A model generated the notes under the pieces. It was not told where the DNA came from and searched no databases. It was given only the letters and a program-made list of their open reading frames with translations. Positions 23,861-33,839 of a DNA stretch of 64,000 nucleotides are shown one piece after another (the first letter of the stretch is position 1; every line of letters starts with the position of its first letter). The stretch comes from Sabethes cyaneus (lineage: Eukaryota; Arthropoda; Insecta; Diptera; Culicidae): positions 141,913,142-141,977,141 of the forward strand of contig NC_071354.1 in the NCBI RefSeq assembly GCF_943734655.1, written 5' to 3'. The translations under genes were made by a program, and so were the position numbers.

Positions 23861-24502
23861 CAGGCCGGACTCGATTATCCGGGGATTCGATTATCCGGGT
23901 TTTTAGACTTTCCGGGTGAAAAAAATTATATCTCTCCGATGATTTATTTTAAACCTTAATGTTATAGTTTTCATGCTACATGATCATTCTTACTTGACAA
24001 GTATTGATTCACCTCCCTAAAGCTACAAAATTCCTTTCTTATATCCCTTTTATCGGCGAACAAAACAAAAATAAATCCTGTAATAATGAATTCAATTTTT
24101 TTTACTTAAAAATCATCATCATCATCACCATCATCATCATTATCGTAATCATTAATAAAAAAAATTGCAAAAAAGCTATCTTATGACTTAAGGGGAATTA
24201 TTTTATTATTGAGATCAATAATAAAAAAAATCATTTATAACACCTAAATATTGAAAATCATAACACACAAAAAATAATTTGGTACCAAAAAAAATCATTA
24301 GTGGAAAAAACCGTAAGAAAGGAATTTTCTGACTTTTGGGAAGATAGATCAAGTATAAATAAAACATTCATGATACCTAAAAGTCAAAAAACTTGACATA
24401 CCAAAAAAAATTTGTTCCAAAAATAATGAGTCGTTTATCCGGGTAATTCGATTATCCGGGCTGAAAATAAAAATGAACACCCGGATAATCGAGTCCGGGC
24501 TG
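23861..24502. mobile_element. pogo-like non-autonomous element
   Basis: CAGGCCGGACTCGATTATCC at the left, and GGATAATCGAGTCCGGGCTG at the right, form a near-perfect TIR. TA at 23859-23860 and 24503-24504 is the duplication; excision rebuilds the MITE-1 sequence exactly as seen at 34.2 kb. ATTCGATTATCCGGG is repeated subterminally on both sides. The CAGG start and CGATTATCC text resemble pogo/Tigger-type termini. 642 bp, no transposase. Confidence 0.9.
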
Positions 24503-24994
24503 TATTTCATCAAAAACAATTTTTTATTGAATAAAGAGGTTTTAGATTATAAATATTTTATAAAATGATTTTTCAATATCTCATATACTACTGCATTTGT
24601 TATTCCATACCTTAATAATACTAAAATATGTTATCCTAAACTCTGAATACCCGAGCAGGAGCGAAGAGCAAAATGATAACAAAATGTGTTATGGAAATCG
24701 AATAACTCATATTAAAATTTGGTCTTGTTTTGGCTGACATAGTTGGTAAAATAACAAAAAATAATATCAAAATTTAGCTCCATTAAGGCCAAAAGAACAA
24801 CTACTTGTGTTATCTGAACAACAAAGCCATAACATGACCGTATTCAGAGTTTAGAATAACATATTTTAGTATTATTAAGGTATTGAATAACAAATGTAGT
24901 AGCACATGAGATATTAAAAAAATCATTTTATAAAATATTTATAATCTAAAAATGTCTTTAATCGTTAAAAAAATTTCGAATGGACACATTCCGC

Positions 24995-25421
24995 CGTGAC
25001 GTTACAACGTTTTGACTTTTCTTTGCACAGTATTTATGTTTTAGCTGGGAAAATCGTTGAGAAACCCCCAAATATTATTATATATTTGGAAAGAGCATAA
25101 AATTTCCTATTGAAAGTGAACAAATTAATAGCATTTGCTTTGCCCAGATTGTTTTGTAAAGCAAATATGTAGCGTGACGTTACAACGCGCCAGAAATACG
25201 TCTTTTGGTTCTTCTGTCAAAAAACATGAAAATTCTGCTCTCTTTCAAATTTTATCTAAAGATTTTCTTCTATGATTTGATAAGAGATGAATACTGAACA
25301 ACTTGCCGTTTTCAGAATTCTGATAGTTAGTGAAGTTAATTTTTAAACAGCTTTTACTTTTCGTGACGTTACAACGCTCTGCTTTGCACAGAGAGGGTCG
25401 TAGCTCCGTTGTAACGTCACG
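24995..25421. repeat. Left cluster of the CGTGACGTTACAACG 15-mer
   Basis: Exact copies at 24995-25009, 25173-25187 and 25362-25376 on the plus strand and one inverted at 25407-25421. Spacing between the first three starts is 178 and 189 bp. The last two form a 60-bp hairpin. The motif contains TGACGT. In transposons, repeated subterminal motifs usually bind transposase. Confidence 0.95.
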
Positions 25422-25588
25422 AAAAATCTGTTCATTTAATATTCGTTAATTATCGCTGTTGCTGCCCTCTGTACATAAGGGATAATCCAAAAATGTGTTG
25501 TTAATTTGTCGTTCACTATTTCGCCTACGTAATTGTGGGGTTGTTCACAAACTACGTCGCGCAGTGGGAGGGATGCTAAGAAAGTAAA

Positions 25589-26971
25589 ACATAAGTAATA
25601 GCATCGAAACCTTAAGACATAGCATAATAGTTGCTTCAGAAAAGTTTCTTCATTTAAAAAGCACTTTCTAGTGATGAAAAAATATTCGGACATTAGGGTG
25701 TCTTCAAGCAGATACAAAAAATATTTTCTCTATTTTATGTCAGAAATGATAGCTGTCTACAAAACATTTGTATAAAAGCTAATTTTAAGAAACTTTGTTG
25801 AATGCTGAAGATTTATATTTCGTACATGAAAAAAGTTTTAGAGCCAAACTCTTAGGGACACCCTTAAAAATAGTTTTTTTTCTTCGATCTAGCTCTTTAA
25901 TACCGCTTCGTATGGCTTGCCAATGTTCTAATAAATTGGTAACCTAATTAAATTGCACATTTTTGTCGAAAATAGTAGGCTCTATCTTTTTCCCTTTAGA
26001 AGCTATTACTGGCTTTTTTATTTTTACATGTACTCTTTAATGTACTGTATCTCAGAGAACAGCAGCTATATGCAGCTAATCTCACTTGTTTTTGTGAGTC
26101 AATTTATGCTGTATTCCACCATATACAATATAGGACAGAACACTGAGGAATATCTAAAAAAAGGTATTATGAAGGCAACCGTAGGTGAACATGTCGAAAT
26201 GAAAGAAACAAGGGATAGCTCCTAAAGGAAAAAAGATAGAGCTCTAGTATCTTCGACAAAAATGTGCAATTAAATTTGATTACCAATTTATTAGAACATC
26301 TAAAAGGTGTACGAAGCGTTATTAAAGAGCTAGATCGAAACCCCTGTTTTTGAGGGTGTCCCTAAGAGTTTGGCTCTATAACTTTTTTCATGTAAGAAAT
26401 AGAAATTTTCAGTATTCAATGAAGTTTCTTGAAATTAGTTTTTCTTCAAATGTTCTGTAGACAGCTATCTGACTTAAAATAGAAAAAATATTTTTTGTAT
26501 CTGCTTGAAGACACCCTAATGTCCGAATATTTTTTCACCACTACTGTTTTACCTGACTCACTGCGAATATGCGTATTATTGAAATAAAACGTAACCATAC
26601 ACTTTATTCGTTTATAACGCATATGCAGTTAATATCGATAACAAACGATTTTTTGTAAGTTGTGCTTTTGTTATTGCATTTAATTTGTAAAAAGTTGCAT
26701 AAATAACAATTCAGTTTCATAATACAATTATTGCGTACTACTGACACATGAAATATAACTTTTAAGTACGTTATTTTTAGTGATCAAAATTAACGATATT
26801 TTCGATACAAGGGCGATATTTTTCGAAACCTTTCGAACCAACACGATCCCGCGAATACAACGCATTTCGCAGTGAGTCAGGTAACACAGTAGCAAGTGCT
26901 TTTTAAATGAAGAACCTTTTCTGATGCAAATTTTATGCAGTGCCTTAAGGTTTCGATGTTATTACTTATGT
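25589..26971. repeat. Giant inverted repeat inside the foldback element
   Basis: Left arm about 25589-26008, right arm about 26212-26971 (414 bp after removing a nested 346-bp element), loop about 200 bp. The arms pair from ACATAAGTAATAGCATCG / inverted GTTATTACTTATGT inward to GCACATTTTTGTCGAA. Divergence between arms is moderate. A transcript through it would form a long duplex. Confidence 0.88.
26544..26889. mobile_element. MITE-3, Tc1/mariner-type
   Basis: CTGTTTTACCTGACTCACTG at the left and its near-perfect inverse at the right (one mismatch in 20). TA at 26542-26543 and 26890-26891. 346 bp. It interrupts the right arm of the giant inverted repeat; the left arm is uninterrupted, which shows the ancestral sequence. 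Confidence 0.92.
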
Positions 26972-27003
26972 CTCACTTGTTTTGAATCCGTCCGGCTGAC
27001 CGC

Positions 27004-27185
27004 CGTGACGTTACAACGCGAGCTTCAATCAGTTGTAACTTAGGTTCTACTTTACTTATCATCATTCTTTAGGCACCGTTTTAAAGGTATTTTTGAGTAC
27101 AAAGAGAATACGGATTATTAGATTGTTCGAATTTGTACTTTTCTGCGAAAACGAAAAAGAACGCCTTTTTCGTGACGTTACAACG
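27004..27185 (+). repeat. Right cluster of the CGTGACGTTACAACG 15-mer
   Basis: Exact copies at 27004-27018 and 27171-27185, start spacing 167 bp, close to that of the left cluster. The copy at 27004 is preceded by CCGC as is the terminal copy at 24995. Confidence 0.95.
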
Positions 27186-27923
27186 CAAGAAAATGGCCCT
27201 ATTTCATCTACTTGAAATACAAAATAACTGCAAAATTACATCCAAACTATTTTTGGAATGGATTCAGCATATATTCCTTTGTAAGTTGGTCGATAACAAG
27301 TGATATTATGAAAAGTTTTAGCGCACTGTAGCACCATTTTCAAAAATATCACGAAAAATCATTTATTTCTTGTAAATTTCATTTATTTTCGATATACGTT
27401 TTATATAACTTCCGAAAATGCTAGAATACCAGTTACGGCAGTTTTGAAAGGTTCAAACATTGCCAAATCATGGAAAAATAATCAACTATGCAAAAAGCAT
27501 GTTTTATAAATTGTCTGATTGGTATACCGGCCCGCGGAATGTGTCAATGTCATTTTGAGGTCAATATAAGATATGATAACAAAATCAGTTATTAAACTCA
27601 TCTTTCAACCACTGTTTTAAATATCTACTCAATAACAAAATGTGTTATCAATGTATCTCCATAAGTGTACAATAACAAAATATAGCATTATAACACAGCT
27701 TGATATGGTTTTTATATTATTTTGCTCTTCGCTCCTGCTCGGGTACAGTCACGTTATTGCTTTGTTATTCAGATAACACAAGTAGTTATTCTTTTGGCCT
27801 TAAAGGAGCAAATTTTTGATATTTTACCAACTATGTCAGCCAAAAAAAGACCGAATTTTGATACGAGTTATTCGACTTCCATAACATTGTAATATCATTT
27901 TGCTCTTCGTCCCTGCTCGGGTA

Positions 27924-28249
27924 GGCAGAGAAATAGTCAATAACTTCCTGGCCATCACTTCTATAGAACTGCATCATGTAACTGGATTCCTAAGTCCTAT
28001 TAACCTTGTTAATAATTTTTAATAATTAACCGAGAAATTTAAACATCAAAACATTGTTTAAGTTTAAGTGCCAAAACTTCAACAGAGACCTAAAAATTTT
28101 TTGCTCGAGTTGCAATGAGAAAAACTCTAACAACTATACATAATATTTTGAATCGTTTTGACAGAGCGAACAAATGGAAAACGCTAGTACTATCGGTTGA
28201 AATATTTTCCTAGTTTGCACACCGCCCATGCACATCCCTAGAGAGCGAT
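27924..28249. other. Spacer, no feature seen
   Basis: AT-rich sequence between the nested elements and a GC-rich block. Confidence 0.5.
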
Positions 28250-29426
28250 CACATTCTTCTATCACCCAAACGCGCGGAATCGTCGGCTGAAAACGGCGCG
28301 TGGTGCGGTACGCCGCCGCGGTACTACGAGAACGAGTCTAGCGAGCAGGCAAACGTGAACAAATTCTGCGCGAGAAAGTGCTACTTGAGCAGTACCGTGC
28401 CCGTTGCGGTGAGAGTAAAATTGGCCAAATTGCCCATTCGCGGAGTAGAATGTTCGCAGTCTGTCCCCCAGTGCGACAATATAGACCTTTTTCGGAAAAA
28501 ATCGCACTTTTTTCGGCGCGGCTCGTCGTGTACGCGTTTCGCGGCAGGTCGGCGGTTGCCTATCGATGACCGATAAATCGATAATGGTTGGGTGAACGCA
28601 GTGGAGGCCATCGGTACAGCTGATTGTTATTCGTCGTCGACTCGTGGTGCGCGGAAACGGGGAAGGTTCGTTCGTTCGGGAAGGCGCCAGCAGTGATGAA
28701 GAGGATAATAATGAATGGATTGATAGCACCCGCGTCGTGGAATCCTTGCAGCGCAATCTCTATCGAACAGATGATGCGTAGCGAAAAACGTACCTGGAGA
28801 GATGTTATTTGAAGCTTTCCTGCTCTGCCATGGAAATCAACGCTCGCGAAAAGAACGGCAATCCTAACCTCACTTTTGCATTCTCAAGTTCGTTCGTGCA
28901 GTATGAGTGAGTGATTAAATCTTGTCGGTCAATAGGCAAAGGAGCAGAACGGTTCATAGCGTGTATCGACTAATTTATTATGATCGGCTGATCAAGTGAA
29001 AACCATCAGCCACCGTTCCAATGTAAGCAAATAACACCGAAGAAGGGCTTAAATTTGTACGCTCCGAGTGAGGTTAGATCTAGGCGAAAAAGCGAGGTGA
29101 TTTATTTATATGTGCAGAAATAGAAGAAAATAAAAAAGGTTCAAAGTATTTCAGCAGTCGCGCGCACGTTTCACGTTCCATACAGAACAGCTTGTATTTT
29201 CGGCCGCAGAGTGCGCCGCTAGACGGTCAAATATTAATGAAGCAACATAAAAATAAACATCAAAATAGCATAATAAAACTCCAACTATACGCGAGAACCG
29301 GGAGCATATTAGTGCAGTTTTAGTAAGCCGGGAGAAGAGTCTCCGAAAGATCGCTCGGCTCGGCTCGGTTAGCCCACTCTCGGCGGTGAACTTGAGTAGA
29401 GACGGTCTAGTCGAGGAAAAAGCATG
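28250..29426 (+). promoter_or_regulatory. GC/CpG-richer block; candidate promoter and 5' UTR exon
   Basis: Base composition changes sharply, with many CpGs at 28260-28800 and 29150-29400. It ends in AAAAGCATG|GTATGT, a fair splice donor at 29427. Joined to the acceptor at 46975 this would make a 5' UTR with a short upstream ORF, so it could be the leader exon of the gene whose coding exon is at 46976-48097, with a 17.5-kb intron. The link is inference. Short open frames here on both strands have no domain. Confidence 0.3.
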
Positions 29427-30041
29427 GTATGTGTACCGAAGTGCAACCAGTGTTGGCGATTCAAACTGACTGAATTATTAAATATAAATCTCAGGCAGGG
29501 TGGGCATAACTGAAGGTATTTTATACGATTGATATTGTTTGTATCTTCAGGTTTAGTTGAAAAATTTTCGGTGAAATAATGATATTGTTTGTTGTTGAAC
29601 TTCCTCTTATCGTATGATTTTATGCTAAAATCTAGATTCACATCAGTCTAACATGAATATGCCAAACTCAGACTTAAGTTGCTAATAATTCTTTTGTTTT
29701 TGTTTATTTTCGACAATTATATTGCACAGTACACAAAGATCGCTTTTTACGCGAAGGATATGTTTACGTGCAAATCTCGAAATTGGCGTATAAAAGAGAC
29801 TTCAATGTATTTTGCGCCTCTTTGATTGTTTTACATTCTGAGAACAAACAGCATGCGAAGCGAGCTCGGTTCGTTGTGTAATTTTTTGAATGGTCAAATA
29901 GTCAAAATTAATGATTTGTGAAATCGAAATACCTTCAAAATTCAATTCTAATGCTAATCTAGCTATCTAGGATAAACTACAATTTTAGTTAAATACTTTA
30001 AATATAGGTAATTAGGTTTAGTAATTTAATCGGTAGAGGAG
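29427..30041. other. AT-rich spacer or possible intron start
   Basis: No recognised gene or repeat. Confidence 0.4.
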
Positions 30042-30577
30042 CACGGATGACCTACGAATGACCGAAACACAAATGGCCGAATCACGAATGGCCGAAATAA
30101 CAAATGGCATAATACATATCTAATGGCCGAATCACAAAAGGCTGAAACACGAATGGCCGAGCATATTCGGCCGAAAATAATCACGGCCTTCATCCTGCAC
30201 AAATGTTGGGTATATGCTGTCCTTACTCGCTGCCGGTCGTTCGGACTTAACTAAGAGATAATCCCTACTAGTCAGTAAATCTAGGAAAATGCATGTACCT
30301 AAATAGTGGAGGTTTCTGCGAGGAGGCTGGCCTGGGCTGGTCTAACAAAATGAGCAATAAAAATTTTGTTGATTTGGGCATTTCGGGAAAATTCGGCCTT
30401 TCGTGATTCGGCCTTTCGCGATTCGGCTTTTCTTGATTCGGTCTTTCTCGATTCGGTCTTTCGTGATTCGCTCTTCTGTGACTGTTGTTGGATTTCGGCC
30501 ATTCGTGATTCGGCCATTTGTGTTTCGGCCATTCGTGATTCGGCCATTTGTGTTTCGGCCATTCGGTACCAGCCCTG
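30042..30577. mobile_element. Foldback element built of 15-bp units
   Basis: The left arm (30042-30180) repeats words like AATGGCCGAAACACA. The right arm (about 30390-30577) holds about a dozen inverted 15-bp units of the ATTCGGCCATTCGTG type. Towards the centre the right-arm units carry CTTT in place of CATT. The loop (30181-30390) is unrelated. Outer ends CACGGATGACC and inverted CAGGGCTGG are loosely similar. Since 15 is divisible by three, the array gives clean five-residue repeat peptides on both strands, which are artefacts. Confidence 0.8.
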
Positions 30578-30744
30578 GAGCACTACGTGTAAAATTTAAA
30601 ATCAGTGTTTCATAGGTATTTATTAAATTTGGAGTTCCTGAAGGTAGCAACTTGAGACGTAGACTTTTTTGTTGCCATTAAACGATGATTCGTTACTGCT
30701 AGAAGTAATGAGACAATTTCGAAATATTCTACTAACTTTACTTT

Positions 30745-31697
30745 AGTGGCGATAGTCCGTTATCGATCCTGTGCCGCACGAATTTTGGTTCTCCAGTACA
30801 GTCGGTCTTTGATTGCCATTTTCCAATCCCCTCAAACTCCAGCTGACCGTGCATCGTCATCTACAGCGCACATCCATCGGATGCGGGGTTTGCCCCGAAG
30901 TCCACAGCCTCTTCCTGGTTCTCTGTTGAAAATGGTTTTGACTACTCTTTCGTCGGACATTCTGGCCATGTGCCCAACCCACTGCACCTTGCCACATTGC
31001 ACTACGGGACGTAGTTTGCAATCTACGTAATTCGTAAAAGGCCCGATTCGCGGCTACCTTTTGTCGTTGAACATCGTTGTCACATGTCTCGAGCTTAGTC
31101 GCAATCTCGTCCCTTTCCATTTAAAATGCCTAAAGGTCTCTTCCATTGCTCTAGGGCTGATTCCGATGATATCTACATCATCCGCAAAACCAAGAAGCAT
31201 GTACGATTTTGTGATGGTAATCCAACCTGGTTGCAATGTTGAATAGCAGGTTCGAGAGTGAATTCTCTTACTTCAATCCATCCAACGTCACGAAAGCGGC
31301 TGAGGTCTCACCCACTATTCTGACGCATGATTTTGCCCAATCTGGCGTCTCACGTATCAGCGCAATTTGTTCCGTCGGAAAACCATGTTCTAGCATTATT
31401 TGCCACAGCTCATTTCATTTGACTGAATCGTACGCCGCTTTAAAGTCCACAAACAGATGATGAGTCTGCAAGTTGTACCTCCGGAATTTGTCTAGTAACT
31501 GACGTAGGGTAAGCATCTGATACGTCGTAAACCCTCATGAAAACCAGCTTGGTACTCGCCGAAGAAGGACTTCGAAAACGGCCTCAGTCTACAGAACAGG
31601 ATACGGGAAAGCACCTTGTAGGCAGAATTGAGCAACGTAATTCCTCGATAGTTTTTACACTCCAGTCGATGTCCCTTTGTTAAAATTGGGCAAATGA
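30745..31697 (-). pseudogene. RTE-like RT core and C-terminus
   Basis: The minus strand continues from the insertion point with ICPILTKGHRLECKNYRG, ITLLNSAYKVLSRILFCRL and FFGEYQAGFHEG. After frame changes it reads motif A (VDFKAAYD, about 31440), WQIMLEHGFP and LGFADDVDIIGISPRAMEET (catalytic pair, 31157-31201). It ends with RRKSSQNHFQQRTRKRLW and WKMAIKDRLYWRTKIRAAQD near 30760. At least three frameshifts. Confidence 0.85.
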
Positions 31698-31720
31698 GGA
31701 AATGATGATGATGATGATGA
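31698..31720 (-). repeat. (ATC)n tail
   Basis: Seven ATC units read on the minus strand at the exact point where the RTE-like frame resumes. Best explained as the 3' tail of the inserted LINE. The short His-rich open frame over it is not a gene. Confidence 0.75.
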
Positions 31721-31864
31721 TGATGGTCCCACCTCATACCCCTACAACGGTTTGAGCAGGACGGTTTATCTACTTAAGATATTTATAATATAACAATGTA
31801 GCCAGGTGGTAAAAGCAAATAACGAGCTGGCTTCTAATACAGACATATCAAACTTTCAAACGAA

Positions 31865-31965
31865 TATCAAAATTTCAGTAACTGTCCAAGGCTCGTCCAA
31901 AACGTTTCCAACCCGAAAATTATCTGGACTTGATTAGGAATTGAACCTAATATTTAGGAGCACTA
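31865..31965 (-). repeat. tRNA-derived SINE fragment (Feilai-like)
   Basis: The minus strand has a perfect pol III B-box form, GGTTCAATTCC (about 31941-31951), then AGATAATTTTCGGGTTGGAA. From memory this matches the body of an Aedes tRNA-type SINE. No full A box was found, so it is a partial copy. Confidence 0.5.
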
Positions 31966-32339
31966 GCTGGTCAGAGTTGGTTCTAGATAACGATCTAGAA
32001 CTACGAGGGAGATCCTGCAGAACTTTGGTGCTCGATATACAACTCCGCAACGCGATGGCATACGAGTTCCAAAGTCCACAAGCAAACCCAAGCCTGTCCA
32101 GCTTCCGCTCCAAACCCTTTGTTCAGGACTTTAACCTGATCATTCAATTTCCAGATTGTGTATGTCTGTTCTCGCGCGTGGCTCAAACATGTGTAACCTT
32201 CTCTAAACTTTTTTTAATTAATATGTTATTTCAAATCCATCATCATCAATGAACATGATAACTTACTATATCCACTAAATAAACAAAAAATAAATAAATA
32301 TACAATCTTCTTAAAAAATACAAAAAATTCGAATTGTGA

Positions 32340-33545
32340 CTATAAAGTGGATTTTATATGTGAAATACAAAGCCTTTTGAATTCCGCCATTGTTGCTGCA
32401 GGTTTTATTTGTCTAGGCATCGAATTGAAATAGTTCATTCCTTTGTACAACAGAGAGTTCTGTGATCTTCCAAACAAAAAATTTGGTGTTCTTGCATCAT
32501 CCGCGTTTCTAGTGTTGTACGAATGCAAATCACTTCCTCTTTCAATTCGAGCACACAAATATCGAGGCAGCATCCCATTAAGAATTTTATATAGAAACAC
32601 CATTGTCAAAAAATAAACTCTTTGCTTCACAGAAAGCCATCGCAATGCGTCCAGCATAATATATGAGGAAGTGTATCTATTACATCTTAAAATCAATCGC
32701 ATAACTTTATTTTGCAAGCGCTGCAACTTCAATATTTGTGTATCGTTTGCAAGGATCAGGATGGATGAACAAAAATCTATATGTGGTGAAATGATTGACT
32801 TATATAAAAGAATTTTACTACTAATCGTCAATTCATTTTTTAAACGGCACAAGACACCGTACTTTTACGCTATTTTGTTGATGACATTGTCAATGTGAGG
32901 CTTAAAGGTTAACTAGTCATCAATGATTACTCCAAGATACTTTATTTCGTTTAGGCGACCAATTGCCTCACCATCAATTTCAACATTCACGTTTGGTCTG
33001 GAGTTGGCCGAAATAATCAAATATTTTGTCTTGCTAATGTTGAGTTTAAGTTGTTTAAATTTTAACCAATTCGATAGATAATGTAAATCTTGGTGGTGGT
33101 GGTACAATTTCATTAGGATCCTTAGCCGCAATAAATAGAACAGTGTCGTCAGCAAATAAATTCATGTCACAGAATCGTAAAACTCGTTTCATGTCATTTA
33201 TATACATTATAAACAAAAGAGGCCCTAATACACTTCCTTGCGGTACACCAAGTGTGTTAGCAAGGGAATCAGAATTTAAATTTTCAAAGCGAGTCTTCTG
33301 AGTTCTACCACATAAATAGCTTTCAAACCATTTATATGCTATCCCTGCAATACCAAATCGCTTCAAAGTTTGTAACAATATGGGCCTAGAAATTGTTTCA
33401 AAAGCGCGTTTTAGATCCAAAAATACAGCAAGAATAGTCTCTTTAGCTTCGATTTTTTCTTTCCATTTTGCTAGTACCAGATTTAATGCAGTTTCACAAG
33501 AGTGTCCCTCTCGATAGCCTGATTGCTCTGGAATCAGCAGGTCAG
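32340..33545 (-). pseudogene. L2/CR1-like reverse transcriptase and C-terminus
   Basis: From 33545 the minus strand reads AVFLDLKRAFETISRPIL (catalytic Asp, motif A), GVPQGSVLGPLLF (about 33205-33250) and LFADDTVLFIA (catalytic Asp pair, about 33125-33160). A small indel near 33110 is followed by WLKFKQLKLNISKTKYLI and NEIKYLGVIIDD. After a gap and frame change at about 32900 it continues with LTISSKILLYKSIISPHIDF, LQRLQNKVMRLILR and KPAATMAEFKRLCISHIK, ending at 32340. Relatively young: only two or three disruptions. Confidence 0.88.
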
Positions 33546-33839
33546 AGGCCATCCAACCACTCCTCCGGCATTTGTTTTTCCTCCCAGATTCTGACAATGA
33601 TCCGGTGGATTCACGGTCCTGCTAGGCAGCGATGTTATTGCAGTCAACATCTAACCATTTACGTAAATGAAACAGCATGACACCGCTATACGTTCTGTTC
33701 GTTTCACTCTGCAAAGCCGGTATGCTGGCAGATGGGTAGTATTTTCAAATCCAGATTTTTGCAAATAATACCCACGCCGGCAGTAGATGTTGGCTACGGT
33801 CAAACACATTGAGTAGGGATAGGGTTGCCAGTCCCTTGG

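Larger units (their letters stand above)
24983..27545. mobile_element. Foldback-like TIR element with 4-bp target duplication, unclassified
   Basis: Inserted in MITE-2 with the duplication AATG (24979-24982 and 27546-27549). The termini are a 12-bp TIR, GACACATTCCGC. Inside lie six exact copies of the 15-mer CGTGACGTTACAACG and a giant inverted repeat (25589-26971). Length is 2563 bp, or about 2215 bp without the nested element at 26544. No transposase-like ORF. The TIR and 4-bp duplication do not fit Tc1/mariner, piggyBac (TTAA) or hAT (8 bp); superfamily unknown to me. Confidence 0.85.
24650..27743 (-). mobile_element. MITE-2, second member of the family, inserted in MITE-1 inverted
   Basis: Same TIR as MITE-1, opposite orientation, inserted with TA duplication (24648-24649 and 27744-27745) exactly at the CTCTGAATACAGTC point of MITE-1. 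Removing its own insertion (24983-27549) leaves 527 bp, equal to family length. The family therefore jumped into itself. Confidence 0.92.
23656..27921 (+). mobile_element. MITE-1 (CCCGAGCAGG family), host of the nest
   Basis: TIR CCCGAGCAGGAGCGAAGAGC at 23656 is matched inverted at the right end (27921). TA lies at 23654-23655 and 27922-27923. Removing the two inserted blocks (23861-24504 and 24650-27745) leaves 526 bp that align from end to end with the uninterrupted copy at 34025-34562. Rich in GTTAT/ATAAC words, no ORF. TA duplication implies Tc1/mariner-type mobilisation. Confidence 0.92.
31698..33545 (-). mobile_element. L2/CR1-like LINE inserted in the RTE-like element
   Basis: 5' truncated at the RT (starting DLLIPEQSGYREGHSCETAL on the minus strand at about 33545). 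The protein part ends at 32340, with about 640 bp of 3' sequence and an (ATC)n run at 31698-31720 (minus sense) as likely tail. The RTE-like reading frame stops at 33545 and resumes at 31697, which defines both edges. A SINE-like piece lies in the 3' part. Confidence 0.75.

Noticed and set aside
24004..24186. Small Ile-rich ORF in the pogo-like element as a transposase remnant
   Set aside because: Low-complexity ATC/ATT run; no DDE or helix-turn-helix residues.
28262..28756. 164-codon minus-strand open frame in the CpG-rich block
   Set aside because: Arg/Ser-rich with no domain or start context; expected by chance in GC-rich DNA with few stop codons.
30299..30650. MAESR/NGRIT repeat proteins on the minus strand
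   Set aside because: Direct translation of the 15-bp foldback repeat.
31492..31737. His-rich protein start (DHHHHHHHH)
   Set aside because: It comes from the (ATC)n tail joined to the resumed LINE frame.
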